DNA of 64,000 bases from Blastomyces gilchristii SLH14081 (GCF_000003855.2 NW_003101681.1:5381447-5445446), one strand, 5' to 3'; positions 1-11,886 are shown, counted from the stretch's first letter. The notes: generated by a model from the letters alone, not told the origin. Numbers and translations are program-made.

Positions 1-1655
1 TTCTCTCAGTGACAGAATCAACAGAGATGTTATCATTAAAAGATTTAATATTTGAAAAAGAATGAAGCTTATTCATCATATTCAGACTTATATATATATT
101 CAAATATCAAGATCTAGACAATGATTTTTCAGTGACTGTGAAAGAGAAATAGAACTCAATCTTTATAATTACTATATTTACTACTGATTGAGAACTTATC
201 AAGTCATTCTTCTTCTCTTTCTTCTTATTATCATTCTTCTTATCTATCTTCTTTTTCTTTTTATCAGAGTGTAGGATAAAACATTTATTAACAGTATATT
301 TATATCTTCTGCAGTGAGTACACTTTTATACAGATATGCTTTTATTCTTATCTTTATTCTTATTCTTTTTCACAGTCACAGAATCAGTCTAAGACTGCTT
401 TTTTCACTCAGTGATGATCTTCTTAAATGTATAATTAATCAGTTACTTTATTAAATTATTAGTATTAATATTGACAATGAGTCTCTGATCAGTGAAGAAA
501 AACTTATTCAAATATATCTTAATAAACAGTCTCTGATAATCTTATAGATTGTTGAGAAAAAGATTATAATATACATTCTCAGTGCTCTGACAAAGCTTCT
601 TATAATAGATAATAAAATAGTGAAAATATCTCTGAAAAGTAAGATAATCATTCTTCTTAACTTATAATTTTATCAATTTCTTAAAGATATTAACTTATTT
701 TTCAGTCAGTGATATTATATATTCAATATTAATCTTATCTCACAGAGCTACAGTATTATCAGCTTTCAAGATTTTAATAGTAATTTAAACATTTTTAATA
801 AGACTCAATAGTATATATCTATATAGAGACTTAAAACAGATTCTTCACTTCTCAGAGTTAATATAATATATAAAAGAGAATTCTTATTAAGTTCTCAATA
901 GAATATCAGTTTCATTAATAACTTCTGTATCAGTTAATATATCAATATATCAGACTTTATAATTAAAGTTATTAAATGTGATCACTGATTTAATATTTAA
1001 TATATATTTAACTTTTTTCTGATATTCTTATAACTCATTTCTTATAGTGTCTCTTTGTACAGAGATAGATATAGTAAGATATTAAGTGATTTCAACTGCA
1101 GTCATTTAATTTCATAGTATTATTTATATAAGATTCATAAGATTGTCTGCAGTGTAATAGATAGATTAATTTAAATCATCATTAAAAATCAGTATTCTGA
1201 GAATAAAAAATAGTGAAGAATTCAATGAGTTGAAATAAACAGATTCTGTAGATAAATATTAACTCTGCTTTTCTTTATTCTGAAGTTTCTTCATTATCTG
1301 ATTATTAAATTTCATACTCTGATGAAAACTAATCTCAGTCTTATCTTATAAGTCAGAAGTCTTCTTATAATAAGTGATTATTCTATTAATAAGTTATCTA
1401 GTAAAGTGTGTGATTCTGAATCTTAAGCTGAACTCTGAAGTAACAGATATATCACTTATATTGAGATGACTCTGCTTCTTCTAGATATATAAAAAAAAAG
1501 TGATATTCTTCACAATGAAGAATATACTTTCTCAAAAATATAAAGTATATGAATCTGCTGACTAGCAGATTCAGAAAAAATGAAATATCTCTAATAAAGA
1601 GTGAGAGTTTTTCTAAAAAAGATGAACTATCTGTGTCAAAAATGTTGGTGCAATG
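1..1655 (-). mobile_element. Degenerate retrotransposon, gag region (Ty1/copia-like)
   Basis: This is very AT-rich DNA almost free of CpG, CpC and GpG, with no long reading frame. On the minus strand at about 281-325 a retroviral-type zinc knuckle can still be read, CTHCRRYKYTVNKC, spaced C-x2-C-x4-(Y)-x4-C; the usual histidine is tyrosine, a single transition. Lysine-rich low-complexity residues follow it, as in copia gag proteins. Minus-strand sequence at 500-720 also reads as gag-like with many stops. The element runs off the left edge and no LTR is visible. Base composition changes abruptly near 1655. The copia assignment is inference from the gag style. Confidence 0.5.
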
Positions 1656-1790
1656 TTTCAAAAAGAAAAATGTGCCATCCGGGCTATAACCTGTAGAATA
1701 GTTGAAGGTTGTATTGATAGCTATCTACAAGAACATAATATAGTGGTGGGTCACGTGATCTAGTGGGATCGCTAACCGTAACGGCCAACA

Positions 1791-1870
1791 GCATCAGCTT
1801 AGTCATACATATATATGTCACGTGATGGGGATTCAACTCTGAGTCTATGAATAAATCAATCAATCAATCA
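1791..1870 (+). mobile_element. LINE 3' end fragment with tetranucleotide tail
   Basis: This short segment matches, in the opposite orientation, the 3' end of the LINE at 18827-19590: both carry the block CATCAGCTTAGTCATACAT, a CACGTGATG segment and AGTCTATGAATAAATCAA running into (AATC)n. A tail of four-base units is typical of fungal Tad-like non-LTR elements. Only the untranslated 3' part is present; the 5' limit is uncertain and could lie upstream near 1741. Confidence 0.65.
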
Positions 1871-2249
1871 AGCCAAAGGCACAATGGCAGAAGAAGGTTG
1901 ACAAAAGGCCAGGGACTACACATAATGGACACTACGATTAAGTGACACTTTTAACCGGGCTTCCAGTAATCCCAGCGAAGTGAAATAAAGCAGAGCCAGC
2001 AGGGATTGGACAGGTCACTTCTGCGCACCTGCGAGCTCGCTTCAGCTCAACCCCGCCTTCACACAACCTAAGTCGCTCAGGGTTTCGGACGTGATGAGAC
2101 TTAGCCCACTGTAGCAACATAATCTGGCAATTTTTCTAAAGACATCGTTACATCTCAGCTTCGAAGGTCAGGCTTCGACTTGTGACCTCCATCAGCAATC
2201 CCCCTATCCTACGAAGTTCCCTCCTTTACGGTCCTGCAAGTGACTTACG
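1871..2249 (+). other. 5' flank of the NLR pseudogene
   Basis: Balanced-GC DNA between the LINE scrap and the ATG at 2250. Nothing coding is apparent. It would hold the promoter and leader of the NLR gene; a pyrimidine-rich run lies just before the start codon, as is common in fungal leaders. No specific site is claimed. Confidence 0.35.
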
Positions 2250-5200
2250 ATGAACAACCTTACAAGGGTCTTTAGAAAAAGACAGACGAAGCCTGAGACT
2301 TCCTCTGATACGGAAAACAATCAAACGGATCAGGTTCAGCAGTCTGCCAAGCACTCTCCCACACCATTTTCTTTCCCAGATGGTGTCGAAGTATTGCATG
2401 AGTGTCTTGACGCCACGGTTGACGTTTGTCTCATTCACGGCTTGACTGGGAATCGAGACAATACTTGGACTGCCCATGGGCAGTCCACGCCCTGGCCAAA
2501 GATACTCCTTCCACCGGAGTTCGGCAGAGCTCGAATAGTTACTTATGGCTACGACGCCTACCTAGTGCGAAAATCGGTTACTGGATCAAACCGGCTAATT
2601 GATCATGCCAAAAATCTTCTCAATGATTTGACAACAGACAGAGCCTGTCATAACGCCTCATCTCGTGCCCTTATTTTCATCGCCCATAGCTTGGGCGGCC
2701 TCGTTTGCAAGAAAGCCATTCTGCTCTCACGAAATAACCCTGAAACTCACCTTCGTGGCATATTTGATTGCACCAAAGGTATCATCTTCATGGGCACCCC
2801 TCATAAGGGATCCTGGATGGCGGACTGGGCAAAGATTCCGGCTGGGGCTTTTGGCCTTGTGAAGTCCACCAACAAGTCACTGTTGAAAATTTTGGAAACG
2901 GATGATCAGCTCCTTGAAGCTATCCAGGTTGACTTCTGATCAATGATTCGAGAACTACGAGAGAGTGGCAGGCGTCTTGATGTCACATGCTTCTTTGAAG
3001 AGTTGCCTCTGCCTGTGGCTGGTAAGGTTGTTTCCAAGGAGTCAGCAACTCTTGAAGGTTACAACTCGATCAGCATCCACGCCAATCATAGCGACATGGT
3101 CAAGTTCAGCTCTGCTGACGATAATGGATTTAAGCGTCTGCTTGGAGAATTGATCAGATGGGAATCAGATCTAAGGTATTCAGTTACTGGTCCAGCTTTG
3201 TTTATAGAGCACGACTAAGATTCCTAAGCACTCCATATATTATAGATGACAGGGACCGCCAGTGTCTCAAAGACTTGTGGGCAACTGATCCTGAAGATGA
3301 AAAGACGCGAATCCAGCAGACCAAGGGCGATCTACTGAAAGATGTATATAGCTGGATCCTCGAGAATCCCGAACTCCAAAAATGGCGTGATGATCAGCAA
3401 AATCGGCTTCTTTGGGTCCGGGGGGATCCCGGAAAGGGTAAGACGATGCTGGTCTGTGGTATCGTTGACGAGCTGAAGGAGTCAATTGGTAAATCAAAGC
3501 TTTTGTCGTTCTTCTTCTGCCAAGCCACCGACTCACGGATCAACAATGCCACCGCTGTCCTGCGCAGCCTTATCCGCCAGCTTGTCGACCAGCAGCCATC
3601 ACTCATATCACACATACGGAAGAAGTATGATTTGTATGAATACACAAACTCTTGGTTCGCTGTGTCTAGGATTTTTATTGATATCCTGAAAGACCACAGT
3701 TTGAAGAGCACTATCCTGGTCATTGATGGCCTTGACGAGTGCCAGGACAATCTGCTAGAGCTCCTTAAAATTGTACAAAAATGGCGTTCATATCCCCGTG
3801 TTAAATGGCTCGTTACTAGTCGCAACTGGCCGTCTAGTGTTCAAGAGCGACTAGATACTGCCGGGCAATTATCGCTTGAGTTGAATGCTAAGTCGGTCTC
3901 TACTGCTGTTGAAATATATATTAAGCATAAAGTATGTCAGTTGGTGAAGCTAAAAAAGTATGATCCTAACACACAAAAAGCTATCCAAAAACACTTGTCT
4001 GAAAATGCAAACGGCACCTTCCTCTGGGTGGCCTTGGTCTCACAGGAGCTTGCTAAAACATCACGGTGGAACACTCTCTCAAAGCTAAATACGTTGCCGT
4101 CCGGACTTACTGATTTATATAAACGGATGTTGGAGCAGATTTTTACCGCTGAGGATGCCGACCTCTGCCAACGCGTCCTAGCTGTTGTTTTAACTGTGTA
4201 TCGACCCATCACATTGGACGAATTGATAGCTTTTGTCGATATGCCTTACGGTGTCTCTAATGACTATGAGGTCCTATCGGAGATCATAGCGCTTTGTGGC
4301 TCGTTTCTCACACTCCGCAAACGCACTATCTTCTTTATTCATCAGTCTGCGAAAGAATTCTTGATGGAAATGGCTCCAACCTACTTTTTCGTATCTGGGA
4401 TGAAAGACCAACACCTGGCCATTTTTTCACGGTCTCTAAACGTCATGTTTGCAACGCTTCGGCGCAATATATATAACCTCAGCTCTCCTGGGTCCCCTCT
4501 CGATCAAGTAAGGCCACTCGATCCAGACCCATTAGCAGCAGCACAATACTCATGTTTCTTTTGGGTGAATCACCTTCAAGAGTCCGATATTAAGGCGAAT
4601 AATGATCTCGAGGAGGGTGGGTCAGTTGAGAAATTTCTGTTTCAGAAATTTCTCCACTGGGTCGAAGCCATCAGTCTTCTTAGAGGCATCTCAGAAGGGA
4701 TCGCGGCGATGGTAAAACTTGATAGCTTTCTTAAGGTTAGAGGTTACTTCAATCATAGAATGTTTTCGTTTCTAACTACTAAACGATATTATAGAAGATA
4801 GGCAAGTCACAAGCAGTTTCGAAGCGTGTTCTAGATGGTTATCGATTTATTCGATATCACAGGCGAGCAGTCGAGAGCAGCCCGCTCCAAGTGTACAATT
4901 CATCTCTCATTTTCAGCCCAGCCCAGAGTATAACCAGCGTATGCTATCGAAACGAGAGACCACAATGGGTTCTCGTTGAGCCGGCGATGGAAGATGATTG
5001 GAATCAATGCCTTCAAACCCTTGAGGGGCATAGCAGTTGGGTCTCGTCAGTTGCCTGGTCACTGGATGGAAGCCGGCTTGCATCGGGGTTGGGTGATGGC
5101 ACAGTCAAAATTTGGGATCCAGCTATCAGGCAGTGCACGTTGACTCTTGAGGAGCATAGCAATTCAGTTGATTCAATTGCCTGGTCACTGGATGGAAGCC

Positions 5201-6864
5201 AACTCGCGTTGGGGTCAGGTGATAGCACAGTCAAGATTTGGGATCCAGCTACCAGGCAGTGCACATCAACTCTTGAGAGACATAATGATTCAGTCATGTC
5301 AATTGTCTAGTCACCAGACAGGAGCCAACTTGTGTCAGGGTCAGGTGATAGCACAGTCAAAATTTGGGATTCAGCTACTGGGCAGTGCATATCAACTCTC
5401 AAGAAGTATAGTAAATCAAGCTGGTCAATTGCCTGATCATCAGATGGAAGCTGACTCACATCAGAGTCACTTGACAGAATAGTCAGGATCTGAGACTCAG
5501 TCACTGAGCAGTGCATGTCAACCCTTGAGGGGTATAGTAATCTAATTATGTCAATTGTCTGGTCATCAGATGAAAGCCAGCTTGCATCAGAGTCAAGTGA
5601 TGAAAGAGTCAGAATCTGAAACCCGGCTACTAGGCAGTGCACATTGACTCTTGAGAGGCATAGAAATTCACTCACATTGATCGCCTGGTCGCCGGATGAA
5701 AGCCAACTCACATCAGGGTTACTTGACAGAACAGTCAGGATCTGGGACCCAGTCACTGAGCAGTGTGTGTCAACTCTTGAGAAGCATAGCAATCTAGTCA
5801 TGTCGATTGCCTGGTCGTCAGATGGAAGCCAGCTCGCATCAGGATCGCATGATAAAACAGTCAAAATTTGAGATTCAGCGACTGGGCACTATATGTCGAT
5901 GCTTGAGATGCATAGCAATACAATCTGGTCAATTTCTTGATCACTGGATGAAAGCTGACTTGCATCGGGGTTGCATGATAGTACAGTCAAAATTTGGGAT
6001 TCAGCTACCAGGCAATGTATATTGACTCTTGCAGGGCATAGTGAATGAGTCTGATCAATTACCTGGTCAGTGGATGAAAGCCAGCTTGCATCGGGGTCAG
6101 GTGATAGCACAGTCAAAATTTGAGACCCGGCCACCAGGCAGTGTGTGTTGACTCTTGAGGTGCATAGCAATTTGGTCTCATCAATTGCATGGTCACTGGA
6201 TGGAAACCGGCTCACATCGGGGTCAAGTGATAGAATACTCAGGATCTGGGACCTGGCCACTAGGCAGTGCACATTGACTCTCAAGGGGCATAGCAATTCA
6301 GTCACATCGATTGTCTGGTCACTGGATGGAAGCCAACTCACATCGGGGTTGGGTGATAACACAGTCAAAATCTGGGACCTGGGCACTAGGGAGTGCATAT
6401 CAACTCTTGAAGAGCATAACAATTCAGTCAATTCGATTGTCTGGTCACTGGATGGAAGCCGGCTCGCATCGGGGTCTCGAAATGCCAAAGTCAGGATATG
6501 GGATCCAGCCAACGAGCAGTGCATATCAATCCTTGACGTCCAGTCTTCTGGTCGTCTTCGATTTGGTAAGGGGAATCAGCATCATCTCTATACTGATATT
6601 GGCGTATTTGATCTGGATTCCGCTGTCCCTCACTCGGCCCCATTTGATAAATCAGCTCCTTTACCGCAGCCAGTAGGTTATGGTTTTAACCATGACCGTA
6701 ACTGGATAAACGTTCGTGGAGAAAATCTTCTGTGGCTGCCCTCGGAGTGTCGGCCAGTCAAATCATCTCTCTTTATTATGTCTGCAGCAACGAGAGTGGC
6801 AATTGCCTGTTCCACAGGTCGTGTCTTGATGTTGACTCTCTCGAACGACATTTTAAACCTATAA
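2250..6864 (+). pseudogene. NLR-type gene: alpha/beta-hydrolase, NACHT and WD40 domains, disabled
   Basis: This is a fungal STAND/NLR protein of the kind used in incompatibility and innate sensing. The N-terminal ~230 residues are a lipase-like alpha/beta hydrolase (HGLTG at residues 63-67, nucleophile motif AHSLGG with Ser147). The NACHT domain has Walker A GDPGKGKT (about 3420-3445) and Walker B ILVIDGLDE (about 3715). Twelve WD40 repeats and a conserved tail follow, ending in a stop at 6864. A 59-bp phase-0 GT-AG intron at 4736-4794 restores the WD40 frame exactly. A junction near 3176-3245 also needs an intron or carries a frameshift: a 70-bp GT-AG candidate is out of phase, while 3176-3228 with an AAG acceptor keeps phase. 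In-frame stops occur at 2937 (aligned to Trp) and at 11 places in the WD40 array, so the gene is broken. The family call is secure; the exact effector role is unknown. Confidence 0.88.
5020..6531 (+). repeat. Twelve tandem WD40 units of exactly 126 bp
   Basis: Units begin at 5020 and every 126 bp up to 6406, each encoding a 42-residue WD40 repeat (pattern LEGHSNSV, SIAWS, DGSQL, ASGS, D.TVKIWD). The units are highly similar, as in the het-d/het-e/het-r class where repeats are exchanged and evolve together. Units 1, 2 and 11-12 are clean, while units 3-10 hold stops at 5308 (TAG) and, all TGA, at 5434, 5452, 5491, 5617, 5869, 5938, 5956, 6046, 6052 and 6121. Eight of the ten TGA stops align to conserved tryptophan codons. 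Confidence 0.9.
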
Positions 6865-6889
6865 GATACCGAATTATTTTGGTATTCTT

Positions 6890-7008
6890 CTGCTTGCATT
6901 AGTTCCGTAAAATAGCCACGTGTCTGGGCTGCGTTGCATTGAGTGCCGATGTGGCCGTAATTGTAGCAACGGAAGCATTGCCTGACTTTGCAGGCGCGAT
7001 CTTATAGT
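6890..7008 (-). mobile_element. LINE ORF1 (gag-like) zinc-knuckle fragment
   Basis: Read on the minus strand this encodes a retroelement zinc knuckle, CFRCYNYGHIGTQC, an exact C-x2-C-x4-H-x4-C motif followed by NAAQTRGY. That pattern is characteristic of ORF1 of fungal Tad-like LINEs. A second knuckle expected just after it is already decayed. It lies tail to tail with the NLR pseudogene. The ORF1 fragment at 19895-20148 represents the part of the protein that would precede it. Confidence 0.7.
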
Positions 7009-7414
7009 TGACATTTCTCATAGTGCTGCGAGAGGTCAGCGAATATTTTCTGCTTCGGCTTCATACGTACAAATGACTAAACCGTTTTACAACTTAGAAA
7101 TCGCCCTCCAGTTACCTAGAACCCCACAAGATAGACGGATATTATGGGCCATGTAAATAATCCCATTTGTCTGAACAATAGCCAACGGTGCATCTCCCGA
7201 GTTCCCATAAGGTGGAAAACATCATTTTTGGTTTCAGAAGATGGTGTCAAGAGCATATACACATAGATATACCAATTTAATCTAATCTATCTGGAGGCCC
7301 GTAAAATTTATAAAGGCTGGGCGGGAGAGTCCAAGCGAACTGTAGAATTTTTTCCTCGCAGCTGATGCCCCCGCCCATACTGGTCAAACTTATTGTCTGG
7401 CCCTATCTCAGTTC
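7009..7414. other. Non-coding stretch downstream of the azaphilone-L-type pseudogene
   Basis: No credible coding sequence, RNA gene or repeat was seen here. It separates the convergent NLR pseudogene and LINE scrap from the 3' end of the minus-strand pseudogene. Confidence 0.3.
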
Positions 7415-8625
7415 TCACAGGGCCTTCAGACACACGGCTGCGATCCCTGGAAGCTGCTGAGGAGTTTCATCTGACATTTGCCCCAGCCACTGAGCTGACC
7501 TAGATCCGGTTGTGATACGCTTCACTGAGATAAGCTCTCCCAGTGTTGAGACAATGACTTGATGAGCATCATCAGCTGAGAGAACATCTTCAAATTCATT
7601 GAAGTGCATCTGCTTTGTTTGCTCAGAAGCCTCAGCACAAATGGCCAGACACTGTCTGAGACTATTTCTTTCTTCCTGGAATTGCTCTCACTCAGCTGTT
7701 TTCTCCATCTTGACTGCCTGCGACATTGCTTCCAGTCTGGCCTTTAGTCTTTTGACATGTTTCTCAAGATCTGAAGACATGGTCAAGAGTTTCTGTCTGT
7801 ACTCCTGCAGGATGCAGTTGATGACATATTTGAATGAGTCAGAATTGAAGTTGCCAATTGCATCAATCTCCAAGAGTGGGATGGAAGCTGTGGGGGTTTC
7901 AGTCAAAATTTTGGGTTGGAGTTTGTCTATGTGCTCAAGGGTGTCCGTGCAGATTCAGAGGCACTGTTGAGTACTATTTCTTTTCTCTTGTATTCAGCTT
8001 CACTGCATGCTATCTTCGCGCTCCATCTTGGTTCCCTTTGGAATGAATGAGTCAAGTTTGTTTTCAACATCCTGGAGATGATCTTCAAGATCAGAGGTTG
8101 TGTTTGTTATCATATCTCTATACTCATTGAGGACAGTAGCAGTAACAGTTGTTCTGCGGCTATAAGCCATATTGTCAGCTTGATTGAAAAGATACACCTT
8201 AGGAAGACATACAAAGTCGCATCCCTGAGTGCAATATTAATTGTAGATTTGTATTCTGTCAGCATCAATCTAAATCAGCCTATGTCTTCTCCCATGTATG
8301 TCAACTTTGCCCAATCTCGAAAGCTGGTCTTAGAACCCGCCGAATGCGTCACGCATTTGTTAATCACATCTTCAAATTCCCTGCAAGCTTTGCCGCAGCG
8401 AAGCAGTGGGAGATTGAGCCCAGCTAGTTCATCCCCATAGGCCACGACCGCCTGTTGAAGGGATTGCAAAACCCCATCAAGAGACTCAAGCTCCTCCTTC
8501 AGCTCCCTCACCGTTCATTTGGTACTGCGAAAGCTTTCGACCGCCTGATACAGTGATTTGCTCGAGTTGAAAGCAAACCCTGCCAGGGTGATGATACCGG
8601 AAGCAAGGGAGACAGGTTCCGCCAT
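7415..8625 (-). pseudogene. Azaphilone-cluster-protein-L-type N-terminal domain gene, disabled
   Basis: The start at 8625 reads MAEPVSLASGIITLAGFAFN, the hallmark N terminus of this large fungal family, often found as N-terminal domains of NLRs or as stand-alone proteins. The body contains RELKEELESLDGVLQSL, then STTSDLEDHLQD-type and SSDLEKHVKRLKARLEA helical segments, then FEDVLSADDAHQVIVSTLG and ARSAQWLGQMSD-like sequence. A 53-bp phase-2 intron lies at 8160-8212 (GTATGT donor, CTGAC branch site, TATAG acceptor). The frame is otherwise preserved but interrupted by TGA codons at 8515-8517 (codon 37), 8275-8277, near 8000 and further on. All are explicable as TGG or CGA to TGA. Molecular role unknown. 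Confidence 0.82.
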
Positions 8626-8805
8626 TGAAGCAGTATAGGTTTCTCGAAATCAGGTCTAGGACGGTAAGGTCCCAGCGAAGATTGTGAGTTGGGTAGAGGG
8701 TTTTCATCACTTGACAGCCCCGCGCTAAATTCAGCCAATCACATGTGTCATTGCTGGGACGCCAAGACGTGGCCTGTGGTGGGAAAATGGCTTGGCGTGC
8801 TCCTG
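8606..8805 (-). repeat. Promoter and first codons, duplicated at 13928-14127
   Basis: These 200 bp cover the upstream region and first seven codons of the azaphilone-L-type pseudogene. They recur, also 200 bp long and roughly 95% identical by eye, on the plus strand at 13928-14127. Shared landmarks are GCTTGGCGTGCTCCTG at the outer end, TTGGCTGAATTTAGCGCGGG in the middle and ATGGCGGAACCTGTCTCCCT at the inner end. Confidence 0.85.
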
Positions 8806-8870
8806 TCTTTGTTTGCGGAGCGAAGCGAAGCAAATATATGATGAAAACCCTGGTCATTAAAAGTGGAGAA

Positions 8871-9770
8871 TTTCCTTTTTGGGGTTCTTGGCGCGAATAC
8901 AGCCCACTGATTGGTGTAGAATTAAGTGAAGCACAATTTCATGACATTGCACTATATATCATCTACTCTGTACAGATTCTTGAATAGATAACACATCTGA
9001 TCAATCATCTCTCATAGATTCTCAAGAATGAATAATGTGTCAAAAGCCTGTGTTCACTGCTTGCAAAACCAGTCTCTTGATTAATTCATTTCTTTACAGT
9101 GTTCTACTACTTCTACAGCTGTCTATCTTCAATGTCACACTCAGAGAACTCAGGTATTGTAATCTTCTCTCATTACATCTTTTCTATCACTGATTATCTC
9201 TTTACACTGTGTAGAACTGTAAATAAATATATATAGTAAAATCAGTTTCTTCTACAGTTACAGATTCTATGATAAATAAGTCTGAACTCTCTCTGTTATT
9301 CTAGATATATCAACATTTCATGCAATTAACAGTAGTCTTTTAAGCCTGTGAACAGTCTATTGAAACAGATATATTATCTGAGATTAAGTTTTATCACTGT
9401 GAGATTCATAGTTCTGATGTATCTTCATTAACAGTAGTTTATAAAAAGAAAACTATTATTCAAAGAGCTCACTGTATTATCAGATATTATAGAGAACATC
9501 TCTTATTAACTTTATTCTTAACTCAATTGAGAAAACAGCTGCAGTCATTATCTTTGATAATTAATTCATCTCTCAGTTCTGCAGATCTCTCTTCAGTCTT
9601 TCATCAATTATCTGTATTATCATTCAACTCATTCTCAAGTCAATCTTATTTCACTTTACAGGCATGCTTTCACTATAGTTACAGTTCTATCTCTTCTATT
9701 AATAAGCTGTAAAATCAATCCTGCAGAGTCTTCTGTTTTGAGCTTAGCTCTGCAATGTCTTTGTACACAG
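8871..9770. pseudogene. AT-rich degenerate coding remnant of unknown family
   Basis: An AT-rich patch inside the GC island, poor in CpG and CpC like the flanking heterochromatin-like DNA. On the plus strand a start near 9028 gives NNVSKACVHCLQNQSL and, after a stop, a CHTQRTQ segment, hinting at a two-CxxC zinc-binding domain. A later open stretch at 9527-9712 is serine and leucine rich. I do not recognise a family. It is probably a repeated gene or transposon piece decayed by the same C-to-T process. Confidence 0.4.
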
Positions 9771-9815
9771 AGGCTCGTGTGCATTAAGATATTTTAAACA
9801 TGGTCACATCAGGCC

Positions 9816-9878
9816 ACGCAAACCAACCAAATCACGGCTTGACACCCGTCTGGTCCGGACCGCGAAGGGCACAGGCTT
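9816..9878. repeat. Copy of the AACCAAATCACGGCTTG repeat block
   Basis: The block GCAAACCAACCAAATCACGG at about 9819-9840 is repeated in inverted orientation at about 22194-22222. The adjoining part, TGGTCCGGACCGCGA followed by GGGCACAG, recurs directly at about 20347-20369, where a LINE has inserted. It directly abuts the truncated 5' end of the RING gene. Confidence 0.7.
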
Positions 9879-11886
9879 TTGGTGGGATCACGGCTTTGCT
9901 GTCCTACTCTTGACAATGGATGCCCAGAATGCCGTGAACAGCTCAGGGGCTTTGAGCGCCGGGAAGCGCAAATCTGCGAAATTTGTGACCTGCAGAAAGA
10001 GATGATTCTCCTACCTTGCTACCATAAGGTATGCGAACAGTGCATTACCGACGGAGCTTTGCCGAACGGATGCCCCTATTGCAGGCGTCCTATCTCGACA
10101 TATGGAGAATGGCGTCTGCCCGCCCCTCCGCAGGTAACGGCGGCCTGGTGGTCGGATTTTTCTCCGGAGGATGAGACGGAAAACATACAATTCAGCTACT
10201 TCTTTCCGAGCTATTTCAGATTCATTCAGATCTCTTTGTTTTAATTAGCCAAGAACTAGCCTCTCTTAGGAGATATCTACTTCGGAGATATTTACGTGGG
10301 GAAGTATTTGATGAATGGGTTCAGCAACTGCGCAACGAAGAGTTTTCAGAGAGAGAAAATTTTCGCCAGCGTATAGAGTCAGCCACCAATATTCGTATAT
10401 TGCCTCACATACAACGGAAGGATGATAGTCAGGATGCTGATGTCTTCAAAAATCTGTCATCCTTCATGGATCAGGCCTCAGGCTCAGACGATCGAATGAC
10501 GTATCTTCCACTATTCGCAAGCTACTTTGCCGGCTCCGGCTTCAACCCTTGCTTTTGGTTGCCCCACCAAAGAATGTACTTGAGAGCCACAACGGCTAGT
10601 CAACGGCGGCTCGTTCACTCGCATATGGTCAGATATATTCGCCATTACCACGACCGTTCCGATATGGTGGACCTCACCTATAAGCTGGTGCCCGCCATAG
10701 CATCAAATGGAGAACGAGATCACCTCCTGAGTGAACTATATCATATCCATCCCGAACTATGGTACCTATTTGAACGGGAGTTGCAGCGGCTGGAAGAAAT
10801 CGAACACGACTCGACCTTTGATCTAGATGGATGGCTCGATGACCTCCGCCATTACCCCACCATCGAGGAGAGAATGGAGCCATCACAACTTTACAGCTTC
10901 TTCCGCTATCTCGACACACAGGACAGACTCAGCAGTTTCGGGACAATCAAGATTTCTACCTAGGCGTTTACTACGCCATTGATCGTGAACCGGATGATGA
11001 TACTGTAAAGATTCATTTACAGAATGCCAATCGAGCCCTACAGAATGGAAATCACTTCCATCCCAACTTCTGGTTGCCGCATCGACGCATGTTTCAGCGG
11101 GCCACCTCAGATGTTGACCGATGGCGAGTCATCTCTCACATGATATCATATGTTAAAACGTACCACAGTGGGAATCATCTTATGTCGACCCTCCAGCGCT
11201 CTTATGAACAACAATATAACCCAGTTTCAAGGAGTGACCGCGCGAATAGAACAACCCCGACGAATCCACTGCCTGCCTCATATCCACGTGAGGAATGGGG
11301 GACTGATAATGGTACTGCAGATGAAGTGGAAATTGCAGGCTACAGAAAATATGGATCAGGATACCAGGTTCTTTTAAAATCTCCTGCGCCCCGTGGAGGA
11401 TTCTTTGATTACAAACTAGTTCCGGCTCATCTTTTGGGCGGGGAAGCAGTAATCATAGGCTATACAAGGAGAATGGAAGAGCGTGGAATGGCGCCTTTTC
11501 AATTTGAGGAGGCAAGCATAGATCTTCTAAGAAGCAAGTCGAAGAGTCAGATACACATTGCAGGTCGATGTGTCCATAGAAAGCAAGCAAGGGCCGGCGG
11601 TACTGTACTTCAGCAATATCTAATGTTAACATTCACCAACGAAGATGGTGTGTATTGGTACAGTAAAGGGGCCGTGGAGCATTATCATAACCGTGTGTGG
11701 GTCGAAAATAACCTCCTGCCGGGACTGTTCGATGCATCCGGATTGACGGCCCCCGGAGACATCCGTCGGTTGAATTACCGACCACAGACATCATACACAG
11801 AAGAAACCATCCGGAAACTAAGTGATCTTGAACGCCGAGCAGTGTCTATAGAGAATATACTCAGGGAATTTTTTCTACAGCTCTGA
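9879..11886 (+). pseudogene. RING-finger protein with duplicated FWLPH/YKLVPA modules, 5'-truncated and frameshifted
   Basis: The first exon encodes a C3HC4-type RING, CEICDLQKEMILLPCYHKVC continuing to CEQC and GCPYCRRPI, preceded by GCPECREQL, which looks like the end of another RING. No ATG precedes it and the frame is open only from 9843, next to a repeat block, so the 5' end seems lost. A 62-bp phase-0 intron, 10134-10195, joins to a long exon. That exon holds FNPCFWLPHQRM...YLRAT...SHMVRYI...YH and then YKLVPA. A one-base frame change near 10921-10934 leads to a second set, FHPNFWLPHRRM...QRAT...SHMISYV...YH and YKLVPA, ending at 11886. RINGs are usually ubiquitin E3 ligases; the repeated part matches nothing I know. 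Confidence 0.65.

Noticed and set aside
5307..6524. Long minus-strand open frames opposite the WD40 array
   Set aside because: They are the antisense of 126-bp repeats in a fixed phase and vanish as independent signals once the WD40 array is recognised.
8508..8857. Other minus-strand frames over the duplicated promoter
   Set aside because: They cover the promoter and first codons of the azaphilone-L-type gene in the wrong frames; similar frames appear at 13995-14306 because the DNA is duplicated.
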